A stretch of 5,419 nt of DNA from Defluviitaleaceae bacterium. Lineage in GTDB: Bacteria > Bacillota > Clostridia > Lachnospirales > WQUN01. The number at the start of each line of letters is the position of its first letter. Position 1 is the stretch's first letter. This document shows positions 1 to 3,908 of the stretch, piece by piece. Location: positions 1 to 5,419 of the forward strand of contig WRDG01000165.1 in assembly GCA_009783525.1 (NCBI GenBank), given 5' to 3'. Both the position numbers and the translations under genes were made by a program. The notes under the pieces are model-generated. The model was given only the letters and a program-made list of their open reading frames with translations, was not told where the DNA came from and ran no database searches.

Positions 1-100
1 ACGCTCAAGGGAAACTCCGCGAAAGTTTTTAAAGATTCTTCGCCTACGGCTCAGAATGACAGAAGAACAACTCGCCGTTATCACCCTGAGCGAAGCGAAT

Positions 101-159
101 TGTCACCCTGAGCGAAGCGAAGGGTCTTATAGATTCTTCGCCTGCGGCTCAGAATGACA
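101..159. repeat. 59-bp imperfect palindrome, copy 1
   Basis: TGTCA (101-105) pairs with TGACA (155-159), CTGAGC with GCTCAG, GCGAAG with CTTCGC, and TCT with AGA, leaving a TAT loop. The arms differ as GGGTC-type and GAATC-type, which gives the element an orientation. TGTCATTCTGAGCGAAGCGAAG-like repeats are dispersed in many bacterial genomes. A transcript would fold into a long hairpin, but there is no U-tract to make it a standard terminator. Confidence 0.85.
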
Positions 160-198
160 GATATAAAACTCGCCGTTGTCACCCTGAGCGAAGTGAAT

Positions 199-257
199 TG
201 TCACCCTGAGCGAAGCGAAGGGTCTTATAGATTCTTCGCCTTCGGCTCAGAATGACA
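199..257. repeat. 59-bp imperfect palindrome, copy 2
   Basis: Same element as at 101-159, in the same orientation and 98 bp downstream. TGTCA is at 199-203 and TGACA at 253-257. The loop-proximal stem reads GCCTTCGGC here where copy 1 has GCCTGCGGC. Confidence 0.85.
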
Positions 258-275
258 ATTGCGCACCCGACAACC

Positions 276-310
276 CCAAGCAAGCGGCTTTGCCGCGTTC
301 CGCCCCTACG
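276..310. repeat. GC-rich dispersed hairpin repeat
   Basis: It contains a perfect small stem-loop, GCGGC-TTT-GCCGC (284-296), followed by GCGTTCCGCCCCTACG. Positions 276-297 match 2364-2385 at 21 of 22 bases. Positions 295-310 match the reverse complement of 2339-2354 at 15 of 16. The same two modules therefore occur, rearranged, inside the transposase frame. An ATG at 290 lies in this repeat and opens the metallopeptidase frame, but it is unlikely to be a real start. Confidence 0.75.
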
Positions 311-357
311 AACATTTTTATATTAACGAACACGAAGCAATATCATGGAGGTTCTCG

Positions 358-411
358 ATGCTTTACGAATATCAAATTTCGACCCGCCGCGCAAACGCAG
401 GTTTTAAATAA
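358..411 (+). CDS. possible 17-codon leader ORF upstream of metallopeptidase
   Basis: A strong GGAGG (347-351) sits six bases before ATG 358. The frame reads MLYEYQISTRRANAGFK and stops at TAA 409-411, only four bases before the metallopeptidase ATG at 416, in a different frame. The metallopeptidase start itself has only a poor ribosome binding site. This fits translational coupling, in which ribosomes loaded on the short ORF restart at 416. It could equally be the stump of an older gene or a chance ORF. I recognise no similarity in the peptide. Confidence 0.35.
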   Translation: MLYEYQISTRRANAGFK

Positions 412-415
412 AAAT

Positions 416-943
416 ATGTTGATTTATACATTGGTCCGATCTAAAAGAAAAACCGTTACGCTTTCCGTTTCAAAAAATATCGAAGTAATAATCAAAGCGC
501 CGCTTACGATGTCGAAGCGCGACATCGACGCCATTGTCACAAAACACGCAGCTTGGATTGAAAAGCAAACGACTGTAATGCGTCAGCGCAACGAAAACAG
601 AAAAATATTGAACGAAGACCAAACCAAAGAAATGATAAAAAATGCGAAGCTGTTGCTGCCGATCAAGGTCGAAAAATTTTCGGCCATCATGGGCGTAAAA
701 CCTGCCGGGGTAAAAATAACATCGGCGAAAACCCGCTGGGGAAGCTGCAGCGCGAACAACATTTTGTGCTTCACATACAGGCTCATGCTTCTGCCCGACG
801 AGTTGATCGATTATGTTGTGGTCCACGAGCTTGCGCACATAAAAGAAAAAAACCACAGCGCGGCGTTCTACGCGGTGGTTGAAAAATTTATGCCGGATTA
901 TAAAATCAAGCGGAAAATGTTAAAGGCTTCACCGCCCGCGTAG
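416..943 (+). CDS. YgjP-type (M48/WLM-like) zinc metallopeptidase domain protein
   Basis: A 175-residue protein of the YgjP/DUF45 family, small cytosolic zinc-dependent proteins of the SprT/WLM-like metallopeptidase group; the physiological substrate is generally not known. The visible signature is HELAHIKEKNH, with zinc ligands H137, H141 and H147 and catalytic E138, preceded by the family's RWGSCS motif (108-113). The N-terminus MLIYTLVRSKRKTVTLSV is the usual opening strand pair of the family. For this reason I start at 416 rather than at the in-frame ATG 290, which lies in a GC-rich repeat and would add 42 unrelated residues. There is no signal peptide or membrane segment. The ribosome binding site at 416 is weak, and a 17-codon ORF with a strong one ends just upstream. 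The last 38 bases overlap the 3' end of the convergent methyltransferase gene. Length and motifs look intact. Confidence 0.88.
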   Translation: MLIYTLVRSKRKTVTLSVSKNIEVIIKAPLTMSKRDIDAIVTKHAAWIEKQTTVMRQRNENRKILNEDQTKEMIKNAKLLLPIKVEKFSAIMGVKPAGVKITSAKTRWGSCSANNILCFTYRLMLLPDELIDYVVVHELAHIKEKNHSAAFYAVVEKFMPDYKIKRKMLKASPPA

Positions 944-1706
944 CGATGTAATTAGGCATGTACAGCCCGACCCCCTCGCCGTCCGCGTCTTCGTACAGAT
1001 GCGTCAGAACAAGCCCGGCCTTCAACTGTCCGCCGACCTGCTCCTCGAACGTATGGCTGAATTGAAAATCCCGTTCGCCTCTTTCAAGGCTGCGCTTTCG
1101 CAAATTTTCGTCCCTCAACGGATTGTACGGCAATTTGTTTACAATTAGCCGCGGATTTTCGTCTTCGACAAGGAAGCTTATCCCGTTGTCCATTCCCGCA
1201 AGAAGCACTCCGCCTTTTTTCAATATGCGGAAACATTCGCTCCAAATATGAAAAACATCCTCGACGTAACAATTTGAAACCGGATGGAAAATCAAATCAA
1301 ACGACCGGTCTTCAAACGGCAGCCGCAATGTCATGTCGGCTTTGACTATATTTATTTTATATCCTTCCCGTTTTGAAACCATGTGTTCGCTTTCAAGCTG
1401 CCTTTCCGAATAATCAAGCACGGTGCAGTTTGCGCCAAGCGCCGCAAAAACCGGCATCTGCTGGCCGCCGCCGCTCGCAAGCCCAAGCAGCTTCGCGCCG
1501 TTAAATTTTCCGTCTTGCAAATACGGCGCGAACCACTCGGCGGGCACGGGCTTGGAAGGCGTAAGCAAGACGCTCCACCGGCCGGCTTTCGCTTCTAAAA
1601 AAATTTCGTGGGATATGGGCACGCCCCATTCCCATCCGCGCTCGACCCAGCCGTCTATCTCGCGGGCGTTTATGTCCGTGTAGGATTCGAAAATATTTTT
1701 GTCCAT
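906..1706 (-). CDS. class I SAM-dependent methyltransferase
   Basis: A 266-residue cytosolic protein with a Rossmann-type methyltransferase core at about residues 70-175. Motif I is KLLGLASGGGQQMPVFAALG (72-91), a glycine-rich SAM loop with SGGGQQ in place of the commoner GxGxG. Motif II is CTVLDYS (94-100), with D98 placed to bind the SAM ribose. VKADMTLRLPF (121-131) is the adenine-contact segment, and FDLIFHPVSNCYVEDV (136-151) is the post-core motif IV region. Residues 1-60 are rich in W and E and probably form a substrate-side cap. The substrate cannot be told from sequence. The start is supported by AAAGGTGAG (1713-1721, minus strand) seven bases before the ATG, and by a promoter just upstream. 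It appears to be a single-gene unit, tail-to-tail with the metallopeptidase. It looks complete. Confidence 0.85.
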   Translation of the reverse strand: MDKNIFESYTDINAREIDGWVERGWEWGVPISHEIFLEAKAGRWSVLLTPSKPVPAEWFAPYLQDGKFNGAKLLGLASGGGQQMPVFAALGANCTVLDYSERQLESEHMVSKREGYKINIVKADMTLRLPFEDRSFDLIFHPVSNCYVEDVFHIWSECFRILKKGGVLLAGMDNGISFLVEDENPRLIVNKLPYNPLRDENLRKRSLERGERDFQFSHTFEEQVGGQLKAGLVLTHLYEDADGEGVGLYMPNYIATRAVKPLTFSA

Positions 1707-1729
1707 GATCGTCTCACCTTTGGTTGATG

Positions 1730-1758
1730 ATTATTTTTGAATTTTTTTTACGAATCAA
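1730..1758 (-). promoter_or_regulatory. sigma-A-type promoter for the methyltransferase
   Basis: On the minus strand, TTGATT (1753-1758) and AATAAT (1730-1735) are separated by exactly 17 bases, an A-rich spacer. That is 4 of 6 and 5 of 6 matches to the consensus hexamers. Transcription would start near 1723, leaving a short leader that still includes the ribosome binding site at 1713-1721. The rest of the 1707-1855 gap holds a GC-rich patch (about 1766-1780) and nothing else I recognise. Confidence 0.5.
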
Positions 1759-1855
1759 GAGGGTTGGGGGCGCCGCGCCTTACGATTTGCTCTAATGTGT
1801 TTTATCTGTCTTTTACGCAAAGTGCAATACGTTTAAAACCGGCGCGGGCAGGGTC

Positions 1856-2158
1856 ATGTCCAAAGCCGTAATCGAAAATAAAATCGAAGAAGCCGTTGAC
1901 TTGCTTGAAGGCGGCCATATGGCAAATGTATTCGGCAGGGTGGATCTGTATGAGCCAGAAGATTTGCTTAAGTGGGACGGCAGTTTAAAGATAGAAAAAA
2001 TTTTAGGCGTAAGGACATTTTACGGACTGCAGCGCGACGATGTAAAGCAAGCGTCGGATTGGGCAGATAAAATGTTTGCGCTTGAAATGAAAGTGTCGGA
2101 CATGGAGCCGTATAAAAGCATTTCGCTTTTTCATCATGTATTGCTAAAAAAAATTTAG
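1856..2158 (+). CDS. hypothetical protein, 100 residues
   Basis: I do not recognise a family. The protein is soluble, with no signal peptide or membrane segment. Residues 1-18 look like an amphipathic helix (IENKIEEAVDLLEGG). The middle holds LLKWDGSLKIEKILGVRTFYGLQ, and residues 60-85 are charged and probably helical. AGGG (1850-1853) is too close to ATG 1856 to be a good ribosome binding site. An internal ATG at 1919 has GAAGG (1907-1911) at better spacing, giving a 79-residue alternative. The frame stays open upstream to a TAA at 1793-1795 without a usable start, so the ORF may be the 3' end of a longer gene whose front was lost. The GTAGGGGCGGC hairpin repeat begins about 20 bases after its stop. 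Confidence 0.5.
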   Translation: MSKAVIENKIEEAVDLLEGGHMANVFGRVDLYEPEDLLKWDGSLKIEKILGVRTFYGLQRDDVKQASDWADKMFALEMKVSDMEPYKSISLFHHVLLKKI

Positions 2159-2179
2159 GCCACATGCCGCCCGATGTCC

Positions 2180-2203
2180 GTAGGGGCGGCGTCATGCCGC
2201 CCG
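2180..2203. repeat. 24-bp hairpin repeat upstream of the REP-associated transposase
   Basis: GGGCGGC (2184-2190) and GCCGCCC (2196-2202) form a perfect 7-bp stem around a GTCAT loop, preceded by GTAG. A half copy, CATGCCGCCCG, precedes it at 2163-2173. The whole 24 bp recurs exactly, inverted, at 4025-4048, and partial copies lie at 2399-2414, 2573-2591, 2609-2627 and 2645-2663. It ends four bases before the AAAGGAG ribosome binding site (2207-2213) of the transposase frame, the sort of position where RAYT-linked REP hairpins are found. Confidence 0.85.
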
Positions 2204-2338
2204 AATAAAGGAGATACACATGAATAATGAACTACAAACGAGAAAAAATATCAGACTTAAAGAATACGATTATTCAAGTGCCGGTTATTATTTTGTGACT
2301 GTATGCGTTAAAGACAGGAAAAAAATGTTAGGAAAAAT

Positions 2339-2414
2339 CGTAGGAGCGGAACGCGGGCTAATGCCAAGCAAGCGGCTTTGCTGCGATCCCGCTTGCTTGG
2401 CGTCATGCCGCCCG
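2339..2414. repeat. palindromic repeat insert inside the transposase frame
   Basis: GCCAAGCAAGCGG (2363-2375) and CCGCTTGCTTGGC (2389-2401) are perfect 13-bp inverted arms around a 13-base loop. The left flank 2339-2354 is a near-exact inverted copy of 295-310, and the inner part 2364-2385 is a near-exact direct copy of 276-297. The right flank 2399-2414 repeats 2188-2203 exactly. The insert separates two conserved RAYT blocks yet keeps the frame, so it is read as about 25 amino acids. Confidence 0.85.
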
Positions 2415-2561
2415 TCAAACCAACCGTGCATAGAATTATCAAAATACGGTGAAATCGTACAATCATGGATTTCCGGAATATCCGAAAAATATACGCATGT
2501 TAAAATTGACTGTTATGTTGTGATGCCGAATCATTTACACATGATATTGGTTATACACGAT

Positions 2562-2669
2562 GATTGCATGCAACATGACGCCGCCCCTACCGTCAATGAT
2601 TGCATGCAACATGACGCCGCCCCTACCGTCAATGATTTCATGCGGCATGACGCTGCCCCTACCGCCGCA
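2562..2669 (+). repeat. 36-bp tandem repeat, 3 units, translated as 12-residue units
   Basis: Units 2562-2597 and 2598-2633 are identical over all 36 bases. A third, degenerate unit (2634-2669) starts GATTTCATGCGGCATGACGC. Each unit carries the MATGACGCCGCCCCTACC-type half of the GTAGGGGCGGC element and encodes a version of NDCMQHDAAPTV. Because 36 is a multiple of 3, copy number changes would not shift the frame. There are no unique spacers, so this is not a CRISPR array. From general knowledge, many clostridial RAYTs have a short repeated xxAPT segment at about this position after the HUH motif. Confidence 0.9.
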
Positions 2670-2746
2670 GCGGCAAATTATTCCGCCGGGCGTTTTTGCA
2701 AATCAAAAAAAGAAGCTATGTTGATGCACAGCAAAAATGAAATCAA
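2630..2746 (+). pseudogene. decayed second copy of the AraC/phosphotransferase junction
   Basis: Positions 2630-2699 align without gaps to 4016-4085 (65 of 70 bases identical). Positions 2700-2746 align to 4287-4336 (39 of 47, with one 3-base gap). The translations agree: AAAANYSAGRFC against AAAANYSAGHFC, and CKSK-KEAMLMHSKNEI against CKSKNQEAIFMHGINEI. What is missing is exactly 201 bp, most of the AraC HTH, between two TTTGC motifs (4081-4085 and 4282-4286 in the intact copy). The AGGAGG before the phosphotransferase start is AGAAGC here. Similarity stops at about 2746. Confidence 0.8.
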
Positions 2747-2790
2747 TTGCTTTGCCATTAATGGGCTTGAGAATAAATTTTTTGATAATG

Positions 2791-3174
2791 TTACCAAATC
2801 CAAGGCACATCATACTTATGGATATTTTCGTCTATTGTAATGACAATTAAATTTTCTACCAATGCAGTAGAAATTATTAATCGGTCGAATGGGTCTTTGT
2901 GGATGATAGGAAGCGTTAAAAGATTACACAGATATTTGTCATCTACTTGCAATACATTAAAGCCGGAGGTTTTTATATCGCTCAACAGTTTATCAAGCGG
3001 TAATATCAAATTTAATTTACCCAAGTTCATTTTTATGGCCATCTCCCAAAGAGAGGCAGAGCAAACGAAGATATCATTTTCTGGGTTTTCAATTAATTCC
3101 TTTATTCCTTCCGGTAATTCTGAAGAATTGATTGCCAGCCAAATAATAACATGGGTATCAATCAAATATTTCAT
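2791..3174 (-). CDS. vapC: PIN-domain toxin of a type II toxin-antitoxin system (VapC-like)
   Basis: A 127-residue single-domain PIN ribonuclease. VapC-type toxins cut specific RNAs, often tRNAs, in a Mg2+-dependent way and are held inactive by the partner antitoxin. The acidic centre is complete: D6 in LIDTHVIIWL, E44 in SASLWEMAIK, D94 and D97 in HKDPFDRLIISTA, and D115 in TIDENIHKY. The C-terminus VPWIW is the usual end of this subgroup, so the gene is full length. Its ATG overlaps the antitoxin stop (ATGA, 3171-3174), a hallmark of coupled toxin-antitoxin translation. Base composition is visibly more AT-rich than the flanking methyltransferase and phosphotransferase genes, consistent with horizontal arrival. 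Its last 50 bases lie antisense to the end of the broken transposase frame. Confidence 0.88.
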   Translation of the reverse strand: MKYLIDTHVIIWLAINSSELPEGIKELIENPENDIFVCSASLWEMAIKMNLGKLNLILPLDKLLSDIKTSGFNVLQVDDKYLCNLLTLPIIHKDPFDRLIISTALVENLIVITIDENIHKYDVPWIW

Positions 3175-3410
3175 TCCATGTATTCCCTCATTTCATCCAG
3201 AGGTTCGTTAAAATCTTCGGACATCCAAATTTTATCTTTCCAACTTCCAATAAATGCTGAACGCGAATGTTTTTTTGCTTGTTCCACGCCGGCAATCTCG
3301 TCTTTCATTGGTTCGAGGAAAGTAATTACAACTTCATATTGCCCACTCACAGGTATTGGTTGCTTAGGTTTAAAATGAACACCGTCAAATATCGCTTTTA
3401 TTGCCTGCAT
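3171..3410 (-). CDS. antitoxin partner of the PIN toxin
   Basis: A 79-residue protein directly upstream of, and overlapping by four bases, the PIN toxin. The N-terminal half (MQAIKAIFDGVHFKPKQPIPVSGQYEVVITFLEP in outline) resembles the small beta-rich DNA-binding or dimerisation segment of DUF104/DUF2281-like VapB antitoxins. The C-terminal tail, KIWMSEDFNEPLDEMREYM (60-78), is the acidic helix such antitoxins use to occupy the toxin active site. The expected role is to neutralise the toxin and, with it, repress the operon. AAAGG (3419-3423) lies eight bases before the ATG. An extended -10 promoter inside an inverted repeat sits about 75 bases upstream. Family naming is tentative; the antitoxin role is well supported by position and tail. 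Confidence 0.83.
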   Translation of the reverse strand: MQAIKAIFDGVHFKPKQPIPVSGQYEVVITFLEPMKDEIAGVEQAKKHSRSAFIGSWKDKIWMSEDFNEPLDEMREYME

Positions 3411-3480
3411 AAAATCAACCTTTCAAAAAAATTTTCAAACGGGACGCTTCGTTGAAAAAAATTATTTTTCATAAAAATTC

Positions 3481-3512
3481 ATTTGCAGTATAGCATAGAA
3501 ATTCCTGCAAAT
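3481..3512 (-). promoter_or_regulatory. promoter and candidate autoregulatory operator of the toxin-antitoxin operon
   Basis: On the minus strand, TGCTATACT (3487-3495) is an extended -10 (TGn plus 5 of 6 bases of TATAAT). The -35 region is weak. Perfect 8-bp inverted arms, ATTTGCAG (3481-3488) and CTGCAAAT (3505-3512), flank and overlap it with a 16-base spacer. An antitoxin dimer bound here would block RNA polymerase, the standard conditional autoregulation of such operons. The remainder of 3411-3624 is AT-rich and has only a short GAAAAA/TTTTTC symmetry (3454-3470); I see no gene in it. Confidence 0.5.
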
Positions 3513-3624
3513 AAGTTCCCCCTTTCCATAAAAAGTCCTTTTGGCAGCTATTCTAAGATGCTATTTTTTTGACCTTCATTGTTTGCATTAAATCCTTGTT
3601 AACAAAATATATTAGTAATGCTAT

Positions 3625-3876
3625 TTATGTATTGTCTGGCTTTTTTATAGTTTTCCTTCCGCCGCGCATCAAGCCGATGTAAGCGTCGCCGTCTTCGTAA
3701 ATATTTTTCATATCTCCGTCTATTTGCCGTTCTATTTCCCCGAACCATCCGTTGGCGAACCACTCTCCCCATTTTGCGCCGAACGATCCGTTTACGCGGT
3801 CGCCGTCTTCGTATTTTTTGCCGATGAACCTCATCGCGGGTATTGATTGCCTGTAGGTTTTAATAATTTCTGCCAT
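3625..3876 (-). pseudogene. truncated GyrI-like (AraC effector-binding) domain protein
   Basis: The 83 residues match the front half of a GyrI-like small-molecule-binding domain of the kind that stands alone or follows an AraC HTH. The core is IPAMRFIGKKYEDGDRVNGSFGAKWGEWFANGWFGEIE, then DAYIGLM. Such domains are about 150 residues long and usually continue with a W-G/F-containing strand pair after the YIGLM segment. Here the frame instead runs into GGRKTIKKPDNT and stops. Nothing in the next 100 bases on this strand, in any frame, looks like the missing half. The start is sound: TAAGGAG (3884-3890) lies seven bases before the ATG. It is divergent to the AraC-like/phosphotransferase frame, so it may once have been part of the same regulatory locus. 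A short functional variant cannot be excluded. Confidence 0.6.
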
Positions 3877-3908
3877 AATGCGTCTCCTTAAATTTTTTTT
3901 ATACTAAC

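Larger units (their letters stand above)
34..257. repeat. 98-bp direct tandem repeat (about 2.3 units)
   Basis: Units start at 34, 132 and 230, exactly 98 bp apart; the third is cut short at about 257. Each unit holds GATTCTTCGCC...GGCTCAGAATGACA, a short spacer with CTCGCCGTT, and two head-to-tail copies of TCACCCTGAGCGAAG. The units differ by a few substitutions (CTACGG/CTGCGG/CTTCGG; GAAGCGAA/GAAGTGAA; the AGAAGAACAA spacer against ATATAAAA). No coding potential was recognised. The unequal drift suggests the duplication is not brand new. Confidence 0.9.
2220..2840 (+). pseudogene. REP-associated tyrosine transposase (Y1/HUH, IS200-like), C-terminally lost and repeat-invaded
   Basis: Residues 1-40 (IRLKEYDYSSAGYYFVTVCVKDRKKMLGKI) and 71-112 (IELSKYGEIV ... 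VVMPNHLHMILVI) are typical of RAYTs, single-strand DNA transposases related to IS200 that process hairpin REP elements. H105 and H107 of NHLH are the metal-binding HUH pair. The region that normally follows, with the nucleophilic tyrosine and the WQ...FHDHIIR-like helix, is absent. Residues 113-146 are instead translated 36-bp tandem repeats (HDAAPT units). Residues 147-176 come from an AraC/phosphotransferase-like sequence, and the last 17 residues read antisense through the toxin gene's 3' end. Residues about 41-65 are another translated inverted-repeat insert. The start is well supported by AAAGGAG six bases upstream. The frame is open for 206 codons and might still be translated, but transposase catalysis by this product is unlikely. 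Confidence 0.8.

Noticed and set aside
276..310. Rho-independent terminator
   Set aside because: The stem-loop is GC-rich but no T-run follows directly, and its modules recur inside the transposase coding sequence, so a mobile repeat explains it better.
290..415. Upstream in-frame ATG at 290 as the metallopeptidase start
   Set aside because: It lies in a dispersed GC-rich repeat, has no ribosome binding site, and would add 42 residues not typical of the YgjP family; the usual family N-terminus begins at 416.
470..856. Minus-strand ORF opposite the metallopeptidase
   Set aside because: Shadow frame of a gene with an intact HExxH motif; no recognisable protein features.
906..943. 38-bp tail-to-tail overlap of metallopeptidase and methyltransferase as evidence of truncation
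   Set aside because: Both C-termini look of normal length for their families; short convergent overlaps are common.
2562..2669. Short CRISPR-like array
   Set aside because: The 36-bp units are directly contiguous with no unique spacers, and they are part of an open reading frame.
2840..3211. 123-codon plus-strand ORF over the toxin
   Set aside because: It is exactly antisense to a well-formed PIN toxin with all acidic residues, has no family similarity and no ribosome binding site.
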